NCBI GenBank assembly: GCA_002413395.1
Contig: DHWX01000123.1
Span: 4,938-19,119 of the forward strand
DNA: 14,182 nt
DNA from: Polaromonas sp. UBA5171
GTDB lineage: Bacteria > Pseudomonadota > Gammaproteobacteria > Burkholderiales > Burkholderiaceae_C
Direction of reading: 5' to 3'
The position numbers and the translations under genes are program-made. The notes beneath the pieces were generated by a model that did no database searches, was not told where the DNA came from, and saw only the letters and a list, made by a program, of their open reading frames with translations. The number at the start of each line of letters is the position of its first letter. Position 1 is the first letter of the stretch. This document shows positions 6,965 through 13,316 of this stretch, piece by piece.

Positions 6965-7112
6965 GGTTGTCGTCTACAGCTTTCTCGCATTCCTGCTGTC
7001 CGTGCGAGCTCCGCACAGGGTGCGCGTATTCATCGTGACTGCCACTGCGTTGCTCATCGACGCCGTCGCGCGGTCCAGCCTCTATCTGGGAGCCCACTGG
7101 AATCCTGGGTGG
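6965..7112 (+). pseudogene. Possible PAP2-type membrane phosphatase remnant
   Basis: In the frame of 6960 the sequence reads VVVYSFLAFLLSVRAP, then VFIVTATALLIDAVARSSLY with LGAHW. That resembles the last part of PAP2-superfamily membrane phosphatases, where SR.YLG.HW..D carries the third catalytic motif. Here the Arg of SR is Ser and everything after HW is replaced by transposase-like sequence. The match is short, so the assignment is tentative; a hydrophobic fragment of another membrane protein is possible. Confidence 0.35.
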
Positions 7113-7355
7113 TTTGCCGCCCTGGTGCCACCGCCGCGCACGCATCGGCACCGCTATTTTGGTGTGCTGGCACCGAACTCGCCGCTGCGCTCTGCGGTGA
7201 CGGCTATGGCGGCACCTGCCTAACAGGCTGCGGTGCAGGCAGGGCAAACGGGCGAGGGGTCGCCTGGGACGGCACCACAGGGCAAGGATGGCGGCGCTGG
7301 TGCGCAGTTGCCACAACCGCAACTTGTCGAGCCCGTGCCGCCCAAGCGCTCAGCT
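7113..7355 (+). pseudogene. IS91-like transposase, internal remnant with stop codon
   Basis: The frame from 7113 reads FAALVPPPRTHRHRYFGVLA, then PNSPLRSAVTAMAAPA. A TAA stop lies at 7221-7223, followed by a Q/G/A-rich linker and LVEPVPPKRSA. In the IS91-like (Y2) transposases I know, PPPR.HRHRYFGVLAPN is followed by a low-complexity linker and PP.RSA before the zinc-finger-like C-terminal part. That later part is absent here, since similarity ends near 7355. The remnant has the same orientation as the C-terminal piece at 544-675, on the other side of the metal genes. Confidence 0.6.
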
Positions 7356-7603
7356 TCGCAGCATGAACAACGCCATTCAGCGCGTCGAGCAAGCTGATCC
7401 GGCCTTCTGGCAGCCAGCGGGCGGGCAGTTGGCGCGCCCCCTCGTCTCGGGCCTACGTCGTCGGATGTTGACCCCAACTTTGTCTGGGAGAAGCGCGACA
7501 TCAGTCCGGTGCGGGGTAAACCCTGTCGCCAGATTGATTCAATATTCCTATGATGACCATACAAATTTACCTTTTTCGGTGCACCGCTTGAACACCAAAT
7601 AAA
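7356..7603. other. Intergenic region upstream of ltnD
   Basis: Nothing in 7356-7520 can be assigned to a gene, although short open stretches exist on both strands. The last 80 bases turn AT-rich, as expected for a promoter region. ltnD itself has no clear Shine-Dalgarno sequence before its ATG at 7604. Confidence 0.4.
7526..7554 (+). promoter_or_regulatory. Candidate sigma-70 promoter for ltnD
   Basis: TCGCCA (7526-7531, 4 of 6 matches to TTGACA) lies 17 bases before TATGAT (7549-7554, 5 of 6 matches to TATAAT). The predicted start near 7561 would leave about 43 bases of leader before the ltnD ATG. Sequence match only. Confidence 0.3.
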
Positions 7604-8506
7604 ATGGACAATCAAATTACACGGAGCGTTGGAGTGGTCGGCCTGGGGGCAATGGGCGGCGGTATGGCGCGCTCGTTGCGTCGCCATGGCTGCCGTGTCC
7701 ATGTATTTGACGTTCGCTCGGAGGTCGCTCAGGCCTTTGCCGCGGAGGGGGGTGTGGCCTGTGCGTCGCCCGCCGAACTGGCTGCGCAGTGCGACGTGAT
7801 TGTGTCGGTGGTCGTCAATGCCGCGCAGACCGAAAGCGTGCTGTTTGGCGAGGGGGGTTGCGCCGCCGCCATGAAGCCGGGCAGTGCCTTTGTGATGTGC
7901 TCCACCGTGGACCCCAACTGGTCAATTGCGCTGGAGGCACGGCTGGCCGTGCAGGGCATTCTCTATCTCGACGCGCCGATCTCGGGCGGCGCCGCCAAGG
8001 CCGCCAGCGGCGAAATGACCATGATGACCTCGGGCAAGCCCGAGGCCTATGCCGTGGCCGGGTCGCTGCTTGATGCGATGGCGGCCAAGGTTTACCGGCT
8101 GGGCGACCAGGCGGGCGCGGGCAGCAAAGTAAAAATCATCAACCAGTTGCTGGCCGGCGTGCATATCGCCGCTGCGGCCGAGGCCATGGCGCTGGGCCTG
8201 CGCGAGGGGGTGGATCCGGCGGCGTTGTACGAGGTGATCACCCACAGCGCGGGCAACAGCTGGATGTTCGAGAACCGCATGGCCCATGTGTTGGCGGCTG
8301 ACTACACGCCGCTGTCGGCCGTGGACATCTTCGTGAAGGACTTGGGGCTGGTGCTTGACATGGCGCGCGCCAGCAAGTTCCCGCTGCCGCTCTCCAGCAC
8401 GGCGCACCAGATGTTCATGCAGGCGTCAACAGCAGGCTTCGCCCGCGAGGACGACAGCGCGGTGATCAAGATTTTCCCCGGCATTGAGTTGCCCAAGAAG
8501 CCATGA
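7604..8506 (+). CDS. ltnD: L-threonate dehydrogenase (LtnD), beta-hydroxyacid dehydrogenase family
   Basis: This 300-aa cytosolic NAD-dependent dehydrogenase has the usual length for its family. GLGAMG at 13-18 is the Rossmann nucleotide-binding loop. DAPISGG at 123-129 is the substrate-binding signature of beta-hydroxyacid dehydrogenases. GAGSKVKIIN carries the catalytic Lys177. LtnD oxidises L-threonate to 2-oxo-tetronate as the first step of four-carbon sugar-acid breakdown. The subtype is supported by the next gene, an otnK-type kinase fragment overlapping the ltnD stop by 4 bases (ATGA), the normal partner in that pathway. Other members of the family (tartronate semialdehyde reductase, 3-hydroxyisobutyrate dehydrogenase) are less likely given this neighbour. 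With the kinase broken, the pathway is probably incomplete here unless another copy exists. Confidence 0.85.
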   Translation: MDNQITRSVGVVGLGAMGGGMARSLRRHGCRVHVFDVRSEVAQAFAAEGGVACASPAELAAQCDVIVSVVVNAAQTESVLFGEGGCAAAMKPGSAFVMCSTVDPNWSIALEARLAVQGILYLDAPISGGAAKAASGEMTMMTSGKPEAYAVAGSLLDAMAAKVYRLGDQAGAGSKVKIINQLLAGVHIAAAAEAMALGLREGVDPAALYEVITHSAGNSWMFENRMAHVLAADYTPLSAVDIFVKDLGLVLDMARASKFPLPLSSTAHQMFMQASTAGFAREDDSAVIKIFPGIELPKKP

Positions 8507-8778
8507 AAAAACTAGTGCTCGGATGTATTGCCGACGACTTCACCGGTGCCACTGATCTCGCCAACAACCTGGTACGCGCTGGCATGCGTGTGGTGCAGGC
8601 CATCGGCGTGCCGGGGCAGGCGCTGGACACCGATGCCGTGGTGGTGGCGCTCAAGTCGCGCACCCTCCCTAAATCCCGAAAACGCTGGCTTTGCAGCGAT
8701 TCGGATTTTCTGCCGCCTGCCATGGGCGGCTATGGCGAGTGGAATGCGGCAGTTGTCCAAAAAAAACAGGCACCGTGA
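8503..8778 (+). pseudogene. otnK: 3-oxo-tetronate kinase (OtnK, DUF1537) truncated after ~55 codons
   Basis: The ATG at 8503 overlaps the ltnD stop. Residues 1-54 match the OtnK/DUF1537 N-terminus: LGCIADDFTGATDLANNLVR holds the conserved DDFTGA motif, and DTDAVVVALKSRT follows. Intact enzymes are about 420 aa and phosphorylate 3-oxo-tetronate at O4. After KSRT (about 8664) the frame reads LPKSRKRWLCSDSDF, which no longer resembles the family, and stops at 8776-8778. The rest of the gene is gone and sequence leading into a regulator gene follows. This is a clean truncation, not a point mutation, and points to a deletion or rearrangement junction near 8665. Confidence 0.75.
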
Positions 8779-8827
8779 ATTTCTTTTGATTTTTTGATCT
8801 GCAGCCGTTTTAAAAAAAGGGGTAGCG
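8665..8827. other. Junction region between the otnK stump and the FadR-type gene
   Basis: The sequence is unrelated to otnK. It contains an inverted repeat GCCGCC (8712-8717) / GGCGGC (8725-8730) over a 7-base loop, not followed by a T-run, then A/T-rich stretches. AGGGG at about 8819-8823 is the ribosome binding site of the next gene. I see no recognisable insertion-sequence end, although a scar of one is plausible. Confidence 0.35.
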
Positions 8828-9601
8828 ATGTTTAAAAAAGTATCAGCCGGCCTCTCTCTGAGCGACAAGGTGGCTCTCGAGTTGCTGCAAAAGATCGAGT
8901 CAGGCGAATCGCCGCCCGGCACCAAACTGCCAACCGAGCCGGAGCTGTCCAAGCAGTTCGGCGTCAGTCGGACGGTGGTGCGAGAGGCGATTTCCCGCCT
9001 CAAGAATGAAGGCATGGTCGACTCGCAGCAGGGTAGCGGGGTCTATGTGTCAGAACAAAGCCAGTTGCGGCCGCTGCGCATCAAGGTGGAGGACGCAACT
9101 TCGCTCGAATCTGTGATGCAAATCATCGAGTTGCGTCGCGCCATTGAGGCGGAAGTGGCCGCCTTGGTCGCGGTGCGCCGAACCCCCAAGCAACTGGAAA
9201 CGATCGGGCAAGCGCTGGCCGCGATTGCAGCCGACATGACGGCAGGCGGTAACGGCGTACTGGCTGACGTGGCATTTCACCGCAGCATCGCGGAAGCGAC
9301 AGGCAATCCATTCTTGCTCAAGACGCTCATATTCCTCAACAAGTTCCTTGAGGCGGCGACCCGCGTGACGCGCTCGATCGAAGCGCGCCGTGACGATTTC
9401 ATGCGGGAAGTGCGGGAAGAGCACGAATCCATCGTCGCGGCGATCCGCGCCGGCGATGCGGTAGCCGCCAGGGCGGCAGCGCAGACCCACATGTTCAACG
9501 TGGCTCGCCGCCTTGCGCAGGGCAGCGCCGACAATGCACCGGCGCGTCAACAGGCCGCTGCTCAGCCCGTTGGGAAAAACCGTTCTTCATCAATTCAGTA
9601 A
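8828..9601 (+). CDS. FadR-subfamily GntR transcriptional regulator
   Basis: This 257-aa protein has an N-terminal winged helix-turn-helix of GntR type at about 12-75. Its landmarks are LSDKVALELLQKIESGESPP, G.KLPTEPELSKQFGVSRTV and VREAISRLKNEGMV, ending GSGVYV. The C-terminal all-helical FCD ligand domain spans about 95-230. Its usual metal-ligand set is visible: Asp147, His151, His199 and His221. Such regulators normally repress catabolic operons until an organic-acid ligand binds. A ribosome binding site (AGGGG) lies just before the ATG. The gene is 151 bases upstream of livH in the same direction and is the likely local regulator of the transporter operon. Before the rearrangement it may instead have served another set of genes. 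The Q/A-rich tail beyond residue 235 looks disordered. The ligand cannot be read from the sequence. Confidence 0.88.
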   Translation: MFKKVSAGLSLSDKVALELLQKIESGESPPGTKLPTEPELSKQFGVSRTVVREAISRLKNEGMVDSQQGSGVYVSEQSQLRPLRIKVEDATSLESVMQIIELRRAIEAEVAALVAVRRTPKQLETIGQALAAIAADMTAGGNGVLADVAFHRSIAEATGNPFLLKTLIFLNKFLEAATRVTRSIEARRDDFMREVREEHESIVAAIRAGDAVAARAAAQTHMFNVARRLAQGSADNAPARQQAAAQPVGKNRSSSIQ

Positions 9602-9752
9602 CAGGTATTCGATATGTCCAAAAACGAAAAAGAGTGGATTGTCTTTATCAAAAATATTTCATTTGCCGCGAAATAAGTTTCATGTCGCATAGCAACCGCC
9701 AGGGTTCCCGGAACAATATAGCGGAGCCCGGATTAGTAGAGGAGAAGAGGTG
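9602..9752 (+). promoter_or_regulatory. Leader/promoter region of the liv operon
   Basis: This 151-base gap is AT-rich in its first half. It contains a 20-codon open frame (9614-9676, MSKNEKEWIVFIKNISFAAK) behind a weak CAGG, and a perfect small inverted repeat GTTCC-C-GGAAC (9704-9714) about 38 bases before livH. Either could be regulatory. I found no good -35/-10 pair and no clear FadR-type operator. The strong AGAGGAG at 9738-9744 is the livH ribosome binding site. Confidence 0.35.
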
Positions 9753-10634
9753 ATGGATTTTGTTGTAATTAATTTTCAAGTATTGTTTTCAGGGCTCGCG
9801 CTCGGTGCAATATATGCCCTTGTTGCGCTCGGATTCGTCCTGATCATCCGCGCCACCAACGTGGTCAATTTCGCGCAGGGGGACTTTGCCATGCTCGGCG
9901 GTTTCGCGATGGTGGCCTTCCTCGGAGCTGGCCTTCCGTATTGGCTGAGCATCCTTCTCGCGCTGGTGGTGATGGGGATTATTGGCATGATCTTCAATCT
10001 CGGCGTGTATTACCCGCTGCGTCACCGATCATTTTTGCCGGTCATTATCAGCACGCTTGGCGCATCGATCTTCCTGCAGAACAGCGTGCTTTATTTCTTT
10101 GGCCCCCAGCCAAAGCCAATGGAAAGGGTCTTCAAGACGCAAGGAATCGAAGTGGGCGGCGTGTTCATGGACACGCAGTATCTGGTCATTCTGGCGGTCA
10201 CCGCGATCGCGGTCGCCTTTCAGTACTTTCTTTTCGAGCGCACCTTGTTGGGCAAGAAGCTGCAGGCGACCTCGCAAGACAAGGATATGGCGCGACTGGT
10301 TGGCATTCCCGTGGCGTCGATGATCGCTTTCACCTTCATCTATAGCGCGATACTGGGCGGCGTCGCCGGCATTCTTGTCTCGCCGGTACTCTTCGTATCG
10401 ATCGGCATGGGTTCGATCATTGCACTGAAAGCGTTCTCGGCGACGATCATCGGTGGCTTCGGCGATGTGACCGGGGCCATTGTCGGCGGCCTCTTGCTCG
10501 GCGTGGTGGAGAGCTTTGGCGCGTACTATATTTCGGTGCCGTACAAGGATGCCTTTGCCTTCCTGCTGTTATTCATCTTTTTGCTGGTCAGGCCCCAAGG
10601 TATTTTCGGCGAAAAAATCTCGGAGAAAGCATGA
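9753..10634 (+). CDS. livH: ABC transporter permease, LivH (branched-chain amino acid type)
   Basis: This 293-aa integral inner-membrane protein has about 8 hydrophobic spans. LivH-family hallmarks are GLALGAIYALVALGFVLI near the N-terminus, NVVNFAQGDFAMLGGF, and toward the C-terminus KAFSATIIGGFGDVTGAIVG and LLVRPQGIFGE. It forms half of the membrane channel of a HAAT-family importer with LivM. I chose the ATG at 9753; a GTG directly before it would add one residue, but the AGAGGAG ribosome binding site is 8 bases from the ATG. The last bases overlap the next start (ATGA at 10631-10634). Such systems import branched-chain amino acids but also amides, urea, aromatic acids and other organic acids. 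The dehydrogenase downstream suggests a non-amino-acid substrate here (inference). Confidence 0.9.
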   Translation: MDFVVINFQVLFSGLALGAIYALVALGFVLIIRATNVVNFAQGDFAMLGGFAMVAFLGAGLPYWLSILLALVVMGIIGMIFNLGVYYPLRHRSFLPVIISTLGASIFLQNSVLYFFGPQPKPMERVFKTQGIEVGGVFMDTQYLVILAVTAIAVAFQYFLFERTLLGKKLQATSQDKDMARLVGIPVASMIAFTFIYSAILGGVAGILVSPVLFVSIGMGSIIALKAFSATIIGGFGDVTGAIVGGLLLGVVESFGAYYISVPYKDAFAFLLLFIFLLVRPQGIFGEKISEKA

Positions 10635-12445
10635 AAGACTTATCCTTTCTCAACAAGCCAGTGCCTGTGCCCGGCAAACCGGCAAGATCCGGTTCCGAAG
10701 CAAGTGTTTTCAAACCACTCGTTGCAGTAATCGTGCTCGGGGTTCTGGTAGCGCTCGTGCCGTTCTTTTTTCAGCTCAGCCCTTATGTGCTGAATATATT
10801 CATGCAGGCGGTGACGTATTCGATTGCCGTCCTCGGCATGACCGTGGTTTTGGGCTATACCGGACAGATCAACCTGGCCCAGGCGACGTTCTTCGGGTTG
10901 GGCGCCTATGCAGTCGGACTAGGCACGGTCGTGCTCGGACTGAATTTCTGGATCACGCTTCTGCTTGGCATCGGCGTGGCGACCGTGGCGGGGTTCGTGC
11001 TTGGGCTTACCACGCTTCGGCTGGGTGGCCATTATCTTGCCATGATCACGATCAGCTTCCAGCAAATATTCGATCTTGTCCTGCTGAATTGGGCCAGTGT
11101 TACGGGCGGGCCGGATGGGATCTCCGGAATCGAACGGCCATCCTTGTTCGGCTACGTGCTTTCCGACGACCGGGCTTATCTTTTACTGTGCACTGTCGTA
11201 CTGTATCTCGCAATCTATTTCGTCTGGTGGTTGCCGCAAACGCGGACCGGACGTGCCATGCGTGCAGTGCGGGAGAACGAGTTGGCTGCGGAAGTGACAG
11301 GCGTGAATACTCTGAGAGTCAAGGTCATCGCCTTTACGCTTAGCGCAACCTTGGCCGGCATAGGCGGGGCGTTCTTTGCGGCGGGATTTGCCTACATCAG
11401 CCCGGACAATTTCAATTTTGCTCGCTCCATCGAGTTTCTGACGATGGTTCTGCTGGGCGGCGCCCAATCCCCATTTGGCGGTGCGCTCGGCACCAGCTTG
11501 CTGATCCTGCTGCCGGAATGGCTTCGCTTCCTTAAGGAAGTTTACCTGGCTGTCTACGGTCTGGCGGTCATTCTGATCATGGTGTTTCTGCCTACCGGCA
11601 TCTGGGGGCTGATCAGTTCCCGGATGCTCAAGTACAGGAAGCCGGTGCCGATCGATGTCACCGACATTCCCGCACTCGACCTGGAGATTCCAATCGCCGA
11701 CCCCTCTCCCATACTCAAGCTTGAGAATGTCCAAAAATACTTTGGTGGGGTCAAGGCAGTCAACGGGATTACCCTGGAAGTGGCACGCGGCACGGTGCAT
11801 GCCTTGATTGGTCCAAATGGCTCGGGCAAGACGACGACGCTCAACGTCCTGAACGGCATCTACAAATCGACCGCAGGAAAAATCGTTTTCGATGGCGTGG
11901 ATATCACTGAAAAATCGCCGCATGAACGGGCAGGGTTAGGTATTGGGCGCACCTTTCAAAATATCCGGCTGTTTCCCGCGATGTCGGTGGTCGAGAATGT
12001 CATGGTGGGCGCCCAAAGGGAGAATAATCCGATCGAGGCCGGACGCGCGGCATTGCGTGAACGCGCCTTGTCGGCGCTCAAATTCGTCGGCATGGCAGAC
12101 AAGGCCGAGGTGATCGTGAAGAACCTGCCTTATGGCCATCAGCGCTTGGTGGAGATTGCGCGTGCCCTGGCAGGGCATCCCAAGTTCCTGTTGCTGGATG
12201 AACCGGCGGCAGGGCTGAACCAGACCGAGAAGAAGGAGTTGGGTGATTTGCTGAAGCGGCTGAGGGGACACGGGCTGACGGTCTTTCTGATTGAACATGA
12301 CATCGGCTTGATCGAGCAGATTTCGGACACGATCACGGTGCTCAATTTCGGGAAGAAAATCGCGGAAGGCGATCCGTCATACGTGCTGCGCCATCCGGAC
12401 GTCATTGCTGCCTACCTAGGGGACACCTCTCATGCCGCTGCTTGA
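10631..12445 (+). CDS. Fused LivM permease and LivG ATPase of a Liv-type ABC transporter
   Basis: One uninterrupted 604-aa frame carries both partners. Residues about 35-335 are a LivM permease with 8-9 membrane spans (YSIAVLGMTVVLGYTGQINL, LRLGGHYLAMITI, the loop RTGRAMRAVRENELAAEVTG, and EFLTMVLLGGAQSPFGGALG). A linker of about 20 residues follows. From about 362 comes a LivG-type ATPase: Walker A GPNGSGKT at 394-401, GIGRTFQNIRLFP as Q-loop region, signature LPYGHQRLVE at 499-508 (the degenerate signature usual for LivG), and Walker B LLLDEP with Asp523 and Glu524. FLIEHD holds the switch His. The ATPase is at the cytosolic C-terminus, as topology requires. It overlaps livH by 4 bases and livF by 14, so all are translationally coupled. 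livM-livG fusions occur elsewhere; this one has no sign of frameshift. Confidence 0.9.
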   Translation: MKDLSFLNKPVPVPGKPARSGSEASVFKPLVAVIVLGVLVALVPFFFQLSPYVLNIFMQAVTYSIAVLGMTVVLGYTGQINLAQATFFGLGAYAVGLGTVVLGLNFWITLLLGIGVATVAGFVLGLTTLRLGGHYLAMITISFQQIFDLVLLNWASVTGGPDGISGIERPSLFGYVLSDDRAYLLLCTVVLYLAIYFVWWLPQTRTGRAMRAVRENELAAEVTGVNTLRVKVIAFTLSATLAGIGGAFFAAGFAYISPDNFNFARSIEFLTMVLLGGAQSPFGGALGTSLLILLPEWLRFLKEVYLAVYGLAVILIMVFLPTGIWGLISSRMLKYRKPVPIDVTDIPALDLEIPIADPSPILKLENVQKYFGGVKAVNGITLEVARGTVHALIGPNGSGKTTTLNVLNGIYKSTAGKIVFDGVDITEKSPHERAGLGIGRTFQNIRLFPAMSVVENVMVGAQRENNPIEAGRAALRERALSALKFVGMADKAEVIVKNLPYGHQRLVEIARALAGHPKFLLLDEPAAGLNQTEKKELGDLLKRLRGHGLTVFLIEHDIGLIEQISDTITVLNFGKKIAEGDPSYVLRHPDVIAAYLGDTSHAAA

Positions 12446-13169
12446 ACTTCGTAACATCCAGAGTTCTTACGGAAACGTACAGGCCCTCAAAGGAATTTCG
12501 CTTCATGTCGAGCGGGGCGAAATCGTGACCCTGCTCGGAGCGAACGGTGCGGGGAAAAGCACCACCTTGCGCAGTATCTCCGGACTGGTTCCCGTCAACA
12601 GTGGAGAAATTTTATTCGAAGGCAAGTCGATCAACCGCACATCGCCGGAGGAAATCGTGCGGCTGGGCATAGCGCATGTGCCCGAAGGACGACGCATCTT
12701 CCCAGGGCTCACTGTCAAAGAGAACATCGTGATCGGCAGCTCTGCGCGCGGCCATCTGCCCCGCCGGCAGATGGAGTCGGAAGTGGAAGAGATGTACGAA
12801 ATATTTCCTAACTTGAAGCGGCTTTCCAATGCGCTCGGCTGGAGCCTTTCAGGGGGCGAGCAACAGATGCTCGCCTTCGCCCGCGGCTTGATGTCCAAAC
12901 CGCAGCTGCTTTTGCTGGATGAACCCTCGCTCGGGCTGGCGCCGATCATCGTACAACAGCTTTTCGCAACGATCCGCGAGATACGCGCGCGAGGTATGAC
13001 AGTATTGCTAGTGGAGCAGAACGCAAATATGGCGCTTTCGGTTGCTGACCGTGGCTATGTAATGGTGACGGGCAACCTGACGGTGGAAGGAACGCCTGCT
13101 CAACTACTCAACAATGAAGAAGTCCGAGCCGCATACTTGGGCGGAGGAAAACACGCCGAAGTCGTATGA
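12432..13169 (+). CDS. livF: ABC transporter ATP-binding protein, LivF
   Basis: This complete 245-aa cytosolic ATPase would pair with the LivG domain of the fusion protein. Motifs are Walker A GANGAGKST at 36-44, VPEGRRIFPGLTVKENI (typical of LivF), signature SLSGGEQQ at 138-145, and Walker B LLLLDEP with Asp163 and Glu164. Gln replaces His in the switch loop (LLVEQNAN), as usual for LivF, so this site is probably the less active of the two. Its start lies inside the end of the livMG fusion gene, giving a 14-base overlap. No gene for a periplasmic substrate-binding protein follows, so the transporter must use one encoded elsewhere. Confidence 0.92.
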   Translation: MPLLELRNIQSSYGNVQALKGISLHVERGEIVTLLGANGAGKSTTLRSISGLVPVNSGEILFEGKSINRTSPEEIVRLGIAHVPEGRRIFPGLTVKENIVIGSSARGHLPRRQMESEVEEMYEIFPNLKRLSNALGWSLSGGEQQMLAFARGLMSKPQLLLLDEPSLGLAPIIVQQLFATIREIRARGMTVLLVEQNANMALSVADRGYVMVTGNLTVEGTPAQLLNNEEVRAAYLGGGKHAEVV

Positions 13170-13316
13170 GCTCAACGCTAGTGCTGGCGCAACATGCGTT
13201 TGATGGATTTGGTGGTGCATAAACGCAATGCAGCAAAGCAAGAAAAACAAACGTGTAATGAAATATCCATATCAATTTAATTATTTAAAAAGTGAAATGT
13301 AAAGGAGACAGTACCC
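13170..13316 (+). promoter_or_regulatory. AT-rich gap between livF and the dehydrogenase gene
   Basis: An inverted repeat TGCGTTT (13195-13201) / AAACGCA (13221-13227) encloses 19 bases with no T-run after it, so it is a poor terminator. It is followed by about 70 strongly AT-rich bases that probably hold a promoter for the next gene, although I see no clear consensus pair. AAGGAG at 13302-13307 is a strong ribosome binding site for the ATG at 13317. Confidence 0.35.

Noticed and set aside
6653..7366. A single 237-codon hypothetical protein
   Set aside because: Homology changes family three times and shifts frame inside it; it is a composite of relics, not a gene.
8786..8814. Promoter TTGATT - 17 bases - TTTAAA for the FadR-type gene
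   Set aside because: The hexamers fit moderately, but the start site would fall on top of the ribosome binding site, leaving almost no leader.
13194..13280. 28-codon open frame between livF and the dehydrogenase gene
   Set aside because: No ribosome binding site, and the composition follows the AT-rich spacer; it overlaps the inverted repeat.
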